A stretch of 64,000 nt of DNA from Steroidobacteraceae bacterium (GCA_019187495.1 JABAQN010000003.1:1-64000), one strand, 5' to 3'. Numbered from the stretch's first letter, positions 1 through 10,652 are shown. The notes: generated by a model from the sequence alone, not told the origin. Numbers and translations: made by a program.

Positions 1-2204
1 AGCGCTTCTCGCTCGAGGGCGGCGATGCTCTGATCCCGTTGCTCGACGACCTGATCCGCAACTGCGGCAGCTCGGGAGTCGAAGAGTGCGTCATCGGCAT
101 GGCGCATCGCGGCCGCCTGAACGTGCTGGTCAACGTGCTCGGCAAGTCACCCTCGGTGCTGTTCTCGGAATTCGAGGGCAAGTACGACGTCTCGAAGCTG
201 CAGGGTTCGGGCGACGTGAAGTACCACAAGGGCTTCTCGGCCGACCTGCGCACGCCGGGCGCCAACGTGCACGTGGCGCTCGCATTCAACCCCTCGCATC
301 TCGAGATCGTGGATCCGGTCGTCGAAGGATCGGTGCGCGCGCGGCAGGAACTGCGCGGCGACGACGCGGGCGATCGCGTGCTGCCGATCCTGATCCACGG
401 CGATGCGGCGTTTGCCGGCCAGGGCGTCGTGATGGAAACGCTGCAGCTGTCGCAGGTACGCGGCTTCGCCACCGGCGGCACGGTGCACGTGGTCGTCAAC
501 AACCAGGTCGGCTTCACGATCTCGAATCCCGACGATGCGCGCTCGACGATGTATTGCAGCGACATCGCGAAGATGCTCGAGGCGCCGATCTTCCACGTCA
601 ACGCCGATGATCCGGAAGCGGTCGTGTTCGTCACGCGGCTCGCGCTCGCGTATCGCATGCGCTTTCACCAGGACGTCGTCATCGATCTCGTCTGCTACCG
701 GCGCCACGGTCACAACGAGGCGGACGAGCCGGCGGCGACGCAGCCCGTCATGTACCAGGCGATCCGCCAGCATCCCACCGCGCGCCGGATCTATGCCGAC
801 CGCCTGGTCGCGGAGGGCGTGATGACGGCGCCCGAAGCGGATGATTTCGTCGAGCAGTACCGCACCGGGCTCGACGAGGGCCGCCCGCAGGCACGCGCCT
901 CGCTCGGCCTGATCGGCAACAAGTACACCGTCGACTGGAGCCGCTACGCCCAGGTCGATTGGCACGAGCGGGTCGCGAGCGGCATCGGCCCCGAGCGCCT
1001 GCAGGCGCTCGGTGCACGCATCACCGCGGTGCCGGAAGGCTTTGTGCTCCACCCGCGCGTCGCGCACCTGATGGCGAACCGCGTGAAGATGCTCGCCGGC
1101 GAACTGCCGTTCGACTGGGGCTGCGCCGAGACGCTCGCCTACGCCTCCCTCCTCGAGGAGGGTTACCCGATCCGCATCAGCGGCCAGGACTCCGGCCGCG
1201 GCACGTTCTTCCATCGCCATGCCGTATTGCACGAGCAGGCTACCGGTGCGACCTGGCTGCCGCTGCAGCACATCGCCCCCGACCAGCCGCGCTTCCAGGT
1301 GATCGACTCGGTGCTCTCGGAAGAAGCCGTGATGGGCTTCGAGTACGGCTACTCGACCACCGCGCCGCACGCGCTCGTGATCTGGGAGGCGCAGTTCGGG
1401 GACTTCATGAACGGCGCGCAGGTCGTGATCGACCAGTTCATCAGCTCCGGCGAGGCGAAGTGGGGCCGGATCTGCGGTCTCACGCTGTTCCTGCCGCACG
1501 GCTACGAAGGCCAGGGGCCCGAGCATTCGTCGGCGCGCCTCGAGCGCTTCCTGCAGCTCTGCGCCGAGAACAACATGCAGGTCTGCGTGCCGTCGACGCC
1601 CGCGCAGATGTTCCACATGATCCGCCGGCAGATGCTGCGCAGCTTCCGGAAGCCGCTCATCGTGCTGACGCCGAAGAGCCTGCTGCGGCACGACCTGTCG
1701 GTGTCCTCGCTCGACGATCTCGCGCGCGGCCGCTTCTCGAACCTGCTGGGCGAGATCGACGAGCTGCCCGCGGCCGGCGTGCGCCGTGTCGTGTTCTGCA
1801 GTGGCAAGGTGTATTTCGACCTGCTGAAGGCGCGCCGCAAGGAATCGATCCGCGACGTCGCGCTGGTGCGCATCGAGCAGCTCTATCCGTTCCCGGGCGA
1901 CGAGTACGAGGCGATCCTGCGCCGCTACCCCGCCGCGCGCGATGTCGTCTGGTGCCAGGAAGAGCCGCAGAACCAGGGCGCGTGGTACCAGATCCGCCAT
2001 CGCCTGCAGGAGCGGCTCCCCGCGAACGTCGAGCTGCTTTATGCCGGCCGCGCGCACGCCGCGGCGCCGGCGACCGGGCTGCTCGCGGTCCACGAGATCG
2101 AGCAGGCGGCGCTCATCGAGGCGGCGCTGCGCTCGCAGGCGAAGGAAGGTGCGGCGCGCGAAACCACGCGCCTCACCGCGACAGGTGTGAGGAAGAAATC
2201 ATGA
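1..2204 (+). CDS. sucA: 2-oxoglutarate dehydrogenase E1 component, 5' end outside window
   Basis: Thiamine-diphosphate-dependent E1 of the 2-oxoglutarate dehydrogenase complex, which decarboxylates 2-oxoglutarate and passes the succinyl group to the E2 lipoyl arm in the TCA cycle. The reading frame is already open at base 3 ([17 protein letters not shown]), so the real start is upstream and the TTG at 39 is not a start. About 733 codons are present. The ThDP/Mg region reads [15 protein letters not shown] then [12 protein letters not shown]. The transketolase-like pyrimidine-binding domain ([34 protein letters not shown]) and the C-terminal domain ([12 protein letters not shown]) follow. All match SucA rather than pyruvate dehydrogenase E1. 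The stop overlaps the sucB start (ATGA), and lpd follows, giving the standard sucAB-lpd order. Confidence 0.97.
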   Translation, partial: RFSLEGGDALIPLLDDLIRNCGSSGVEECVIGMAHRGRLNVLVNVLGKSPSVLFSEFEGKYDVSKLQGSGDVKYHKGFSADLRTPGANVHVALAFNPSHLEIVDPVVEGSVRARQELRGDDAGDRVLPILIHGDAAFAGQGVVMETLQLSQVRGFATGGTVHVVVNNQVGFTISNPDDARSTMYCSDIAKMLEAPIFHVNADDPEAVVFVTRLALAYRMRFHQDVVIDLVCYRRHGHNEADEPAATQPVMYQAIRQHPTARRIYADRLVAEGVMTAPEADDFVEQYRTGLDEGRPQARASLGLIGNKYTVDWSRYAQVDWHERVASGIGPERLQALGARITAVPEGFVLHPRVAHLMANRVKMLAGELPFDWGCAETLAYASLLEEGYPIRISGQDSGRGTFFHRHAVLHEQATGATWLPLQHIAPDQPRFQVIDSVLSEEAVMGFEYGYSTTAPHALVIWEAQFGDFMNGAQVVIDQFISSGEAKWGRICGLTLFLPHGYEGQGPEHSSARLERFLQLCAENNMQVCVPSTPAQMFHMIRRQMLRSFRKPLIVLTPKSLLRHDLSVSSLDDLARGRFSNLLGEIDELPAAGVRRVVFCSGKVYFDLLKARRKESIRDVALVRIEQLYPFPGDEYEAILRRYPAARDVVWCQEEPQNQGAWYQIRHRLQERLPANVELLYAGRAHAAAPATGLLAVHEIEQAALIEAALRSQAKEGAARETTRLTATGVRKKS

Positions 2205-3439
2205 CGATCGAGATCAAGGTGCCGCAGCTGCCGGAATCCGTCGCCGACGCGACCCTCGTCGCCTGGCACAAGAAGGCGGGTGATGCCGTGCGGCGCGACG
2301 ACAACCTTGCGGATCTCGAAACCGACAAGGTGGTGCTCGAAGTGCCCGCACCGACCAACGGGGTGCTGAAGGAGATCCGGATCCAGGGCGGCACCACGGT
2401 GACGAGCGGGCAGGTGCTCGCGATCATTGAAGAGGGCGCGGCCGCTGCCGCGGTGGCGCCTCGCGAGCAGCCCGTGGCGGGCGGCGGACAGACAGAGGCG
2501 CAGCGTGTACCGCCTGCGCCGGGGCGTGATGCGGCGAAGCTGAGTCCTTCCGTGCGTCGCCTCGTCGAGGAGAACCAGCTCGATCCGGGGCAGATTCCGG
2601 CTTCCGGACGGGATGGGCGCCTCACGAAGTCGGACGTCGTCGGTTTCCTCGATCGCACGCCGGCCGCTGCCGCGACGCCAGCTGCGCCGCCGCCGGCAAG
2701 CCCCGCCGCACCGGCGGCGAGGCCGGGGCCGCGCGTCGGGCGGCGCGACCAGCGCGTACCCATGACCCGCCTGCGCCAGCGTATCGCAGAGCGACTCGTC
2801 GCCGCGCAGGCGACGCAGGCGCTGCTCACGACGTTCAACGAAGTCGACCTGTCGGCGGTGATCGCACTGCGAGCGCGTTACAAGGACCGCTTCGAGAAGG
2901 AGTTCGGCGTCAAGCTCGGTTTCATGGGCCTGTTCGTCAAGGCTTCGATCGAAGCGCTGCGCAGGTACCCGGTCGTCAACGCGTCGGTCGAGGGCGCGGA
3001 CATCGTCTACCACGAGTACTACGACATCGGCGTCGCCGTCTCGACGGATCGCGGCCTCATGGTGCCGATCGTGCGCGACGCGGACCAGAAGAACCTCGCG
3101 AGCGTCGAGAAGGAGATCGGCGACTATGCGGCGAAGGCGCGCCAGGGCGCGATCGCGATCGAGGATCTCACCGGCGGTACATTCACGATCACGAACGGTG
3201 GTGTGTTCGGCTCGCTGCTGTCGACGCCGATCGTGAATGCGCCGCAGAGCGCGATCCTCGGCATGCACAAGACCCAGGACCGGCCGGTCGTCGTCGGCGG
3301 CCAGGTGGTCGTGCGCCCGATGATGTATGTCGCGCTCACCTACGATCACCGCATCATCGATGGCCGCGAAGCCGTGCAGTTCCTCGTCGCCGTCAAGGAG
3401 GCGCTCGAGGACCCGGCGCGGATCCTGCTCGGCGTCTGA
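2201..3439 (+). CDS. sucB: Dihydrolipoyllysine-residue succinyltransferase (E2 of 2-oxoglutarate dehydrogenase)
   Basis: E2 core of the complex: it transfers succinyl from the lipoyl arm to CoA. The ATG at 2201 overlaps the sucA stop and is preceded by GAGGAAG, giving 412 residues, normal for SucB. The lipoyl domain covers about 1-80 with the lipoylated lysine K43 in [13 protein letters not shown] Pro/Ala linker, the E3-binding domain ([20 protein letters not shown], about 110-145) and a second Ala/Pro linker follow. The catalytic acyltransferase domain ends in the active-site motif [13 protein letters not shown]. One lipoyl domain and context directly behind sucA make it SucB rather than AceF or a branched-chain E2. 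Confidence 0.96.
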   Translation: MTIEIKVPQLPESVADATLVAWHKKAGDAVRRDDNLADLETDKVVLEVPAPTNGVLKEIRIQGGTTVTSGQVLAIIEEGAAAAAVAPREQPVAGGGQTEAQRVPPAPGRDAAKLSPSVRRLVEENQLDPGQIPASGRDGRLTKSDVVGFLDRTPAAAATPAAPPPASPAAPAARPGPRVGRRDQRVPMTRLRQRIAERLVAAQATQALLTTFNEVDLSAVIALRARYKDRFEKEFGVKLGFMGLFVKASIEALRRYPVVNASVEGADIVYHEYYDIGVAVSTDRGLMVPIVRDADQKNLASVEKEIGDYAAKARQGAIAIEDLTGGTFTITNGGVFGSLLSTPIVNAPQSAILGMHKTQDRPVVVGGQVVVRPMMYVALTYDHRIIDGREAVQFLVAVKEALEDPARILLGV

Positions 3440-3450
3440 AAGGATGAACC

Positions 3451-4884
3451 ATGGCTGATTCATACGATGTCGTCGTCATCGGTGGCGGCCCGGCGGGCTA
3501 CCCGGCCGCGATCCGTGCCGCGCAGAACAGGCTGAGCGTCGCGTGCATCGACGCGTGGAAGAACCGCGACGGCTCGACGGCGCTCGGCGGAACTTGCCTC
3601 AATGCGGGCTGCATTCCGTCCAAGGTGCTGCTCGAATCGACCGAACTGTTGCATCGTGCGCAGCACGAGTTCGCGGCGCACGGCATCAGGGCAAGCGGCA
3701 TTTCAGTCGATCTCGCGGCGATGCAGAAGCGTCGCGCGACGATCGTCAAGGGCATGACCCAGGGCATCGCGGGGCTTTTCAAGGCGGCGGGCGTCACCGC
3801 GCTCGCGGGCCACGGCAAGCTGCTCGCGGCGGGCCGCGTGGCGTACACGTCGCACGACGGCGCGCAGCGCGAGATCAGTGCGAAGCACGTGATCCTCGCA
3901 TCCGGCTCCGTGCCGGTGGAGCTGAAGGCGATGCCGTTCGACGGCCGGCAGATCATCGATTCGTGGGGCGCGCTCGAACTCGACGCGGTGCCGCAGCGGC
4001 TCGGCGTGATCGGCGCCGGCGTGATCGGCCTCGAGCTCGGCAGCGTGTGGCGCCGGCTCGGTTCGGAAGTGGTGGTGCTGGAAGCGCTGCCGGACTTCCT
4101 GCCGATGGCGGACGGCGCCGTCTCGAAGGAGGCGCTGCGGCACTTCAAGAAACTCGGCCTCGACATCCGCCTCGGCACGAAGGTCACCGCCGCGAAGGCC
4201 GCCAAGGGCGCGGTCGACGTGGCGTACACCGATGCGCAGGGCGCCGCGCAGTCCGTCAAGGTCGACACGCTGGTCGTCGCCGTGGGCCGCCGCCCGAACT
4301 CGCGCGAACTCCTCGCGGACGGCACGGGGGTGAAGCTCGACGAGCGTGGCTTCGTCGTCGTCGACGAGGCCTGTCGAACCGGCGTGCCGAATGTCTGGGC
4401 GGTCGGCGACCTCGTGCGGGGCCCGATGCTCGCGCACAAGGGCAAGGAAGAGGGCGTGATGGTGGCGGACCTCATCGCCGGGCATTTCGCCGAGGTCAAC
4501 TACAAGACCATCCCCTCCGTGATCTACACCGCGCCGGAGATCGCGTGGGTGGGCGAGACCGAGGAGCAGGTGAAGGCGAGTGGCCGGCCCTACAAGGTCG
4601 GCACCTTCCCGTTCATGGCGAGCGGCCGCGCGCGCGCGATGGAAGCAGGCGCGGGCTTCGCGAAGATCGTCTCGGCAGCGGATGACGACGAGATCCTCGG
4701 CGTGCACGTCATCGGGCCGATGGCCGGTGAACTCATTGCCGAGGCGGTGCTCGCGATGGAGTACTCGGCGAGCACCGAGGACCTGCAGCGCACGATCCAT
4801 GCGCACCCGACCCTGTCCGAGGCGCTGCACGAAGCGGCGCTCGCCGCGGACAAGCGCGCCATCGACATCCCGAACAAGGCCTGA
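3451..4884 (+). CDS. lpd: Dihydrolipoyl dehydrogenase (E3)
   Basis: FAD-dependent disulfide oxidoreductase that reoxidises dihydrolipoyl groups with NAD+. The 477 residues show the N-terminal FAD dinucleotide fold (VVVIGGGPAGYPAA), the redox-active disulfide in GGTCLNAGCIPSK (C49 and C54), and an NAD-binding fold (GVIGAGVIGLELGSVW). The second FAD motif is VWAVGDLVRGPMLAHK, and the catalytic His-Glu dyad sits in the C-terminal HAHPTLSEALHEA. The start follows an AAAGGATG-type ribosome binding site 11 bp after sucB. Third gene of the sucAB-lpd operon; it may also serve other 2-oxoacid dehydrogenases. Confidence 0.97.
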   Translation: MADSYDVVVIGGGPAGYPAAIRAAQNRLSVACIDAWKNRDGSTALGGTCLNAGCIPSKVLLESTELLHRAQHEFAAHGIRASGISVDLAAMQKRRATIVKGMTQGIAGLFKAAGVTALAGHGKLLAAGRVAYTSHDGAQREISAKHVILASGSVPVELKAMPFDGRQIIDSWGALELDAVPQRLGVIGAGVIGLELGSVWRRLGSEVVVLEALPDFLPMADGAVSKEALRHFKKLGLDIRLGTKVTAAKAAKGAVDVAYTDAQGAAQSVKVDTLVVAVGRRPNSRELLADGTGVKLDERGFVVVDEACRTGVPNVWAVGDLVRGPMLAHKGKEEGVMVADLIAGHFAEVNYKTIPSVIYTAPEIAWVGETEEQVKASGRPYKVGTFPFMASGRARAMEAGAGFAKIVSAADDDEILGVHVIGPMAGELIAEAVLAMEYSASTEDLQRTIHAHPTLSEALHEAALAADKRAIDIPNKA

Positions 4885-4899
4885 GGGAGCCTGCGGGTC

Positions 4900-6480
4900 A
4901 TGCCTGGACTCATGCAGGACTGGCCGCTGACGCTCGACAAGGTCCTCGATCACGCCGCCCGCTGGCATGGCGATCGCGAAGTCGTCACGCGGCTGAACGA
5001 AGGGCCGATCACCCGCTGCACCTACGCGGATATACACCGACGCGCGAAACAGTTTTCGCACGCACTTCTCGGGCACGGCATCGCACGCGAGGACCGCATC
5101 GCGACGCTGGCCTTCAACTCGGCCCGCCACCTCGAGGCGTGGTACGGCATCATGGGGCTCGGCGCCGTCTGCCATACGCTGAATCCGCGCCTGCCGGTCG
5201 AGCAGCTCGCCTACATCGTCAATCACGCTGCGGACCGCCTGATCCTCGCGGACGCGCTGTGCACGCCGATCCTGCGGCAGCTCCTGCCGCGATGTCCCAC
5301 GATCGAGCGCGTGGTGCTGCTCGCCGACGAGGCGGAACTGCCGGCTGATTTCCCGGCGATTTCGTACGAGAGCTGGATCGCAGGGCGCGGCAGCGACTGC
5401 AAGTGGGGCGACTTTCCGGAGGACACCGCGGCGGGCCTCTGCTACACCTCGGGCACCACCGGCGATCCGAAGGGCGTGCTCTACTCGCACCGCTCGAACT
5501 ACCTGCACAGCCTCATCGCCCTGATGCCGGACGTGCTCGGTATCTCGGGTCGCGACGCGGTGCTCGCCATCGTGCCGATGTTCCACGCGAACGCCTGGGG
5601 CCTCGCATTTGCGGTGCCGGCGATCGGCGCGAAGTTCGTGCTGCCGGGCGCGAAGCTCGACGGCGCGTCCCTGTTCGACCTGATCGAGACCGAGGGCGTC
5701 ACGCTGTCGGCGGGCGTGCCCACCGTTTGGCAGGGGCTGCTGCAGTATCTCGAGAAGGAGCGCAAGCATCCCGCCACGTTGCAGCGCATCCTGACCGGTG
5801 GTGCGGCCTGTCCCGAATCGCTGGCGCGCGCTTACCAGGAAAGGCACGGCATCGAGGTGCGCCACGCGTGGGGCATGACGGAGATGTCGCCGATCGGTAC
5901 CGTGAATGTTCCGCCCGACCTCGCGACACCGGCGCTCAGGCAGGGTCGGGTGCCGTTCGGCATCGACATGATGCTCACCGATGACGCAGGGCGCGCGGTA
6001 GCGCACGACGGCAGGACGTTCGGACACCTCAAGGTGCGTGGCGCGGCAGTGGCGCGGGCCTATTTCAGGCGCGAGGCGGAGGACATCCTCGACGCGGACG
6101 GCTGGTTCGACACGGGCGATATCGCGACGATCGACGAAGCGGGTGCGCTGCAGATCACCGACCGCGCGAAGGATGTGATCAAGTCGGGCGGGGAGTGGAT
6201 CAGCTCGATCGACATCGAGAATGCCGCGGTGGCGCACCCGAAGGTCGCGCTCGCGGCCGTGATCGCGATACCGCACGCGAAGTGGGGCGAGCGGCCGCTG
6301 CTGATCGTGCAGCCGAAGGCCGGTGAGCCGGTGACGGCAGAGGAGCTGCTGGCCTTCCTCGAAGGCCGGATCGCACGCTGGTGGATGCCGGAAGCCGTGC
6401 AGTTCGTCGAGGCGATCCCGCTCGGCGCCACCGGCAAGATCGACAAGAAGCGGCTGCGGGCGGGCCTCGCGACGAACTGA
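4900..6480 (+). CDS. Fatty acyl-CoA ligase (AMP-forming, AlkK-like)
   Basis: ANL-superfamily ligase that adenylates a carboxylic acid and couples it to CoA. The 526 residues carry the P-loop CYTSGTTGDPKGVLYSH, the A5-type motif HAWGMTEMSPIGT, the A7/A8 motifs DGWFDTGDIATID and DRAKDVIKSGGEWIS, and the catalytic C-terminal lysine in ATGKIDKKRL. MFHANAWGLAF is typical of the medium/long-chain fatty acid group (AlkK and relatives). The gene begins 15 bp after lpd, so it is probably transcribed with the 2-oxoglutarate dehydrogenase genes, linking fatty acid activation to TCA-cycle expression. Chain length cannot be read from sequence. The next gene converges 3 bp away. Confidence 0.9.
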   Translation: MPGLMQDWPLTLDKVLDHAARWHGDREVVTRLNEGPITRCTYADIHRRAKQFSHALLGHGIAREDRIATLAFNSARHLEAWYGIMGLGAVCHTLNPRLPVEQLAYIVNHAADRLILADALCTPILRQLLPRCPTIERVVLLADEAELPADFPAISYESWIAGRGSDCKWGDFPEDTAAGLCYTSGTTGDPKGVLYSHRSNYLHSLIALMPDVLGISGRDAVLAIVPMFHANAWGLAFAVPAIGAKFVLPGAKLDGASLFDLIETEGVTLSAGVPTVWQGLLQYLEKERKHPATLQRILTGGAACPESLARAYQERHGIEVRHAWGMTEMSPIGTVNVPPDLATPALRQGRVPFGIDMMLTDDAGRAVAHDGRTFGHLKVRGAAVARAYFRREAEDILDADGWFDTGDIATIDEAGALQITDRAKDVIKSGGEWISSIDIENAAVAHPKVALAAVIAIPHAKWGERPLLIVQPKAGEPVTAEELLAFLEGRIARWWMPEAVQFVEAIPLGATGKIDKKRLRAGLATN

Positions 6481-6483
6481 AAC

Positions 6484-8415
6484 TTATTTGTCGAGCCGGA
6501 ACTCGAGGCGCACCCTGCCCGGATGGTCGACGGGCACGCCGTCTTCGCGGCGCGGATCGTAGCGCCACCGGCGCACGGCGGCGATGGCCTCGTCGTCGAA
6601 TACACCGGCGGGTGTGCTCTGGGTGACTGCGACGTCCCGCACCCGGCCGTCACTGCCGACCACGAATGCGAGGTCGACATGTCCCTCGATGTTCTTGCGG
6701 CGGGCCTCGTCCGGATAGCCGGGCTGCATGCCGCGCAGCAGTTTCATTTCCATGACAACAGGCGGCGGCCGATCCGGCGCCGCGCGTCGCGGCAAGGGTG
6801 CGGGCACGACGGGTTGCGGGCCTTCCTCGAGGGTCTTGCCAGCGAAGCTCACCGCGGTCAGCTTCGAAGGTCGCAGGTCGGTGGGAGATGCGACCGGGCG
6901 CGAGGGCACCTGTGCCGTGGGCGGTGACTCGCCGGCGGGTGCGGGCATTGTCGCGGGTGCCCCGGGCGGCGGGCCAGCCGGGCCCGTTGCCGGTGCCTGG
7001 GCCGGCGCGGTGTCGGTCGCGGGTGCGCCCGTTGCCTCGACGTGGAGCGTGACGCCCGGGGCGATCGATGTCGTTGCGGCGACGGGCCCCTCGGGCGGGG
7101 TGACGGCGAGCGTGCCGCTGGCAACTGGCGTGGAAGCGCGCGCGACGGATTCGGGTGCGCTCGATACAGCAGGTGTTGGCGCCGGAGCCGGAGTCGTGGC
7201 GCGTGAAAGTGGCGGCGGGGTGGCCGGCTGCGCAACGACCGCGACTTGCTGCGCGGGCGCATCCGCTGGCGCAGGCGTCGCGGGCGTGCGGGCGGGCTCG
7301 CCGTCACGCGAGAAGTAGAACCAGGCGGCGCCGAATGCGAGAAGACCCGCGACGGCGAGCGCCAGCGGCAGTGGCACACGCCCGGGATGGCGATCCGGCC
7401 GGGAACTGCGCGATGCAGGGCTGCGCGAGGCGGATCCCGCCCCCGGTGCCGGCCAATCGACGGTGCTGAGCGTGTGGCCACCGAGGCTCCTGACCGGATC
7501 GGCGAGCGCATCCTCATGGTCGATCGCGCGCACCGCGCGGGAAGGCGCAGGCGGCGCCGGCCGGGGTTCGATCGCTTCGGGCTCACGACCGCTGTTCAGC
7601 GTCTGCATGCGCAGCGCGGAATCGAGCACGAGGCGCATGCCCGCCTGCGTCACAGGCTTCGCGACGAAGCGGTTCACCACGCCTTCGCCGACCAGCGGTT
7701 CGAGCACCTGGCCATCGTTGCGCCGGCCGAGGGCGAGGAGCAGGGTCGACGGCGAGGCGCGATGCGCTTCGACGAACCAGTTGACCGGATCCATGCCGAG
7801 CGTACCGACGTCGATGAGCGCGAGCACGGGTTGGCGTGCGACGAGATCGGCACGCGCCTCGCCGGCGTCGCGCGCCGCGATGACCCGGTAGGGCTTGTCC
7901 GCAAGCGCGGCATTCGCACTCTCCGCTGCCGCGCTGTCGCGGGTCAGGAGCACGATCTGCGGCAATGACTCGAGGGGATGCTGTTCAGGCTCTTCGTCGA
8001 TCGCCGGCATGTCGGCGCCGAGCACGACGTTTTCGTACTCGCCCGAGAGCAGGTCGCCACGCTCGGCGATGGCGAGTGCCATGGCGGAGCGCAACTGCAT
8101 CGAGTCGAGCGGATAGCCGATCGTGTCGAAAAGCTTGAACGGCGTGAGGTGTGCGCCGAGCTTCTTCAGGCGCTCCGCGTCGGCGGCGAAGATCCGCAGC
8201 ACGTCCGGATGAGACATGCCCATCGTGGCGATGAGATCGAGACCGGAGCCGTCGGCGAGACGCTCGCAGGCGACGACGATGTCGCAGCCGCCCTCGCGCA
8301 GGCGCGCGAGGCAATCCTGTTTGCTCGTGACCTGCGCGCAGTCGATCAGGCCCTGCAGCGCACGCGCTGCGGCCGCCAGGACGGCTGGATCGTGATCCGC
8401 TAGAACGACTCTCAT
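6484..8415 (-). CDS. Receiver-like x2 / transmembrane / TonB C-terminal fusion protein
   Basis: A 643-residue protein with an unusual layout. Residues about 1-120 look like a response-regulator receiver (MRVVLADHDPAVL), but the phosphoacceptor position reads IVVACERL, with no Asp. A second receiver-like unit (about 150-275, IVLLTRDSAA) keeps an Asp in ALIDVGTLGMDP and a Lys in RFVAKPVT. One hydrophobic helix (LALAVAGLLAFGAAWFYF) follows, then some 180 residues of Pro/Ala/Thr-rich linker. A TonB-type C-terminal domain ends the protein (GYPDEARRKNIEGHVDLAF, RRWRYDPRRED). The order implies a cytoplasmic N-terminus, an inner-membrane anchor and a periplasm-spanning arm. No ExbB/ExbD lies next to it, although TolQR is about 5 kb away. 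Function unknown. It lies 76 bp downstream of relA on the same strand. Confidence 0.8.
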   Translation of the reverse strand: MRVVLADHDPAVLAAAARALQGLIDCAQVTSKQDCLARLREGGCDIVVACERLADGSGLDLIATMGMSHPDVLRIFAADAERLKKLGAHLTPFKLFDTIGYPLDSMQLRSAMALAIAERGDLLSGEYENVVLGADMPAIDEEPEQHPLESLPQIVLLTRDSAAAESANAALADKPYRVIAARDAGEARADLVARQPVLALIDVGTLGMDPVNWFVEAHRASPSTLLLALGRRNDGQVLEPLVGEGVVNRFVAKPVTQAGMRLVLDSALRMQTLNSGREPEAIEPRPAPPAPSRAVRAIDHEDALADPVRSLGGHTLSTVDWPAPGAGSASRSPASRSSRPDRHPGRVPLPLALAVAGLLAFGAAWFYFSRDGEPARTPATPAPADAPAQQVAVVAQPATPPPLSRATTPAPAPTPAVSSAPESVARASTPVASGTLAVTPPEGPVAATTSIAPGVTLHVEATGAPATDTAPAQAPATGPAGPPPGAPATMPAPAGESPPTAQVPSRPVASPTDLRPSKLTAVSFAGKTLEEGPQPVVPAPLPRRAAPDRPPPVVMEMKLLRGMQPGYPDEARRKNIEGHVDLAFVVGSDGRVRDVAVTQSTPAGVFDDEAIAAVRRWRYDPRREDGVPVDHPGRVRLEFRLDK

Positions 8416-8491
8416 CGGACTCCCTAATTACCTGCCTGCCGCGCCGGGGACTCCGTCATATGTCACGAAATCGGATGCTGCGTCGCACAAT

Positions 8492-10600
8492 TCACCGGGT
8501 TCGACGTGTACTCAACACGTTAGGCACCTTTTCCAGACGCTGTGTCACGCGCGCCAGGTCGCCGAGGTCGTGGATGTCGATGCGCAGCACGGTGGTCGCC
8601 GTGCCCTCGCCGCGCTGTGTGGTCGTCGACAATGAGTCGAGCCGCAAGCGTTCACTCGCGATCACGTCGGTGAGGTCGCGCACGAGGGCGCGCCGGTCGA
8701 GCCCGACGACCGTGATCTCGACGCTCTGCGTGAGTCCCTCGCCCTGCGTCCACTGGCAGTCGAGCACACGTTCCGGTCGGGTGGCGCGCATGCGGGTGAG
8801 CGATGCGCAATTCGCGCGATGCACGGTCACGCCCCGGCCTACGGTGACGTAGCCGACGATCGGTTGCGGCCGCACGGGCGCACAGCAGCGCGCGAGCGTG
8901 ATCGGCAGGTCGCCGACTCCCTCGATCGCCACCGGCGAACTGCGACTTCCAGGCGCGCGCGGGCGCGGTGCGGGGCGCGCCGGTGCCGGCGCGCTCACGC
9001 GCCCGAGGGCCTGTGCGAGTTGCGTTGCCGTGATCTCGCCTTCGCCCACCAGTCGATGGAGCGTATCGGCATCCGGTGCCTTCAGTTCCTGCACGAGTGC
9101 CGCGAGCAACCCTGCACCGGCCGGAAAGCGGGCGAGTTCGCGATCGACGGCGGCGCGACCGGCGAGGCGATTGTCGGCCTCGCCCTGGCGGCGGAACCAG
9201 GCTCGCACCCGCGAACGATTGCGCGCGGAGGCGAGATACCCCTGTTCGGGCGCCATCCAGTCACGGCTCGGCGACAGCGCCTTGCCGGTGATGATCTCGA
9301 CGACCTCGCCGTTCGCGAGCCGATGGGTGAGCGGCACGATACGCCCGTTCACCTTCGCGCCGCGGCAGCGGTGCCCGAGGTCGGTGTGCAGGTGATAGGC
9401 GAAGTCGAGTGGTGTCGCGGCGCGCGGCAGGTCGACCACTTCGCCCTTCGGCGTGAGGGCATAGATGCGGTCGGCGAACAATCCCGCCTGCACCCGGTCG
9501 AGGAAGTCATCGCCGTCGCGCTGGCCGCGGCCGGGCGCGAGCAGCGAACGGACGGCTTCGACCTTGCGCGCGTAGTCGGCGTCGCGCACGCCGCCTTCCT
9601 TGTAGTGCCAGTGCGCGGCGACGCCGAGTTCGGCCTGCTCGTGCATCTGCTGCGTGCGGATCTGCACCTCGACCGCTTTCGCCTCCGGCCCGATGACGGC
9701 CGTGTGGATCGAGCGGTAATTGTTGCCCTTGGGCGTCGCGATGTAGTCATCGAATTCACCCGGGATGTACGGCCAGCGGCCATGCACGACCCCGAGCGCC
9801 GCGTAGCAGGCCGGAATGTCCGCGCACACGATGCGCACGGCGCGCACGTCGAAGATGCGTTCGAAATCGAGCTGCTTGCGCTGCATTTTCCGGTGGATGC
9901 TGTAGATGTGCTTGGGGCGCCCGTAGACCTCGGCATCGATCCCCGCCGCGGCGAGCTCGCCGCGCAGCTCGCGGCAAAGCGCCTCGATGTAGCGCTCGCG
10001 CGCCTCGCGCTTCTCGTTGAGTGCCGTCGCGATGCGCTTGTAGCCCGCGGGATTTCGCAGCCGGAAAGCGAGATCCTCGAGCTCCCATTTCAGTTGCCAG
10101 ACCCCGAGCCGGTTGGCGAGCGGCGCGAAAATCTCCCGCGTTTCGGTGGCTATCCGGGTCTGCTCCGCGGGCGGCAGGTCGCGGGCGGCGCGCAGCGCCA
10201 CGAGCTGGATCGCGAGCCTTGCGAGCACGAGGCGTGGATCGCTGACGATCGCGAGCAGCATCTTGCGCAGCGTCTCGGCCTGGCGTGCGTCGAGCCCGCG
10301 TTCGGGCTGCCACTCGCGCGGCAGCCCGAGTTCACCGAGCGCCTCGAGTGCGCGCGCGAGTGCGGCGGCGCGCTCGCCCGCAATCCGCGCCCGCGCCGCT
10401 GCGTGCTCTTCGCCGGGCAGTGCGCTGTAGGCGAGCGTGCCGAGCGTGAGTGTCGCGTCGCCGGTCAGCGCACCGACGATTTCCGCGGCCGCCGTGCCGC
10501 GCGCGAGCGGTTCGTCGCGCGCACCCGCGTCGTGCAGCGCGTGTCCGATGCGCTCGATGTCGGTGGCGAGGGCGGATGGGCAGTGAAATGCGGTATCCAC
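8492..10600 (-). CDS. relA: RelA-type (p)ppGpp synthetase
   Basis: Ribosome-associated alarmone synthetase of the stringent response, 702 residues from a GTG start. The N-terminal HD-hydrolase region is degenerate. The synthetase core reads YGRPKHIYSIHRKMQRK, FDVRAVRIV, EFDDYIATPKGNNYRSIHT and VEIQIRT-like VEVQIRTQQMHEQAELG. The EFDD motif is the ExDD signature of synthetase-only RelA rather than the RxKD of bifunctional SpoT. A TGS domain (YALTPKGEVVDLPRAATPLDF), a Cys-containing region (ITLARCCAPVRPQPIVGYV) and a C-terminal ACT domain (VEITVVGLDRRALVRDLTD) follow. It is divergent from the yebC-like gene with 52 bp between. Confidence 0.93.
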   Translation of the reverse strand: MDTAFHCPSALATDIERIGHALHDAGARDEPLARGTAAAEIVGALTGDATLTLGTLAYSALPGEEHAAARARIAGERAAALARALEALGELGLPREWQPERGLDARQAETLRKMLLAIVSDPRLVLARLAIQLVALRAARDLPPAEQTRIATETREIFAPLANRLGVWQLKWELEDLAFRLRNPAGYKRIATALNEKREARERYIEALCRELRGELAAAGIDAEVYGRPKHIYSIHRKMQRKQLDFERIFDVRAVRIVCADIPACYAALGVVHGRWPYIPGEFDDYIATPKGNNYRSIHTAVIGPEAKAVEVQIRTQQMHEQAELGVAAHWHYKEGGVRDADYARKVEAVRSLLAPGRGQRDGDDFLDRVQAGLFADRIYALTPKGEVVDLPRAATPLDFAYHLHTDLGHRCRGAKVNGRIVPLTHRLANGEVVEIITGKALSPSRDWMAPEQGYLASARNRSRVRAWFRRQGEADNRLAGRAAVDRELARFPAGAGLLAALVQELKAPDADTLHRLVGEGEITATQLAQALGRVSAPAPARPAPRPRAPGSRSSPVAIEGVGDLPITLARCCAPVRPQPIVGYVTVGRGVTVHRANCASLTRMRATRPERVLDCQWTQGEGLTQSVEITVVGLDRRALVRDLTDVIASERLRLDSLSTTTQRGEGTATTVLRIDIHDLGDLARVTQRLEKVPNVLSTRRTR

Positions 10601-10652
10601 GAAGCGAGCCCGGCGGGTCCGGCTTTCCGAATCGGGTTATCATACCGATCGC

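Noticed and set aside
147-2093. Long open frame opposite sucA
   Set aside because: Arg/His/Val-rich translation with no domain, mirrored on a clear gene; typical of high-GC antisense frames.
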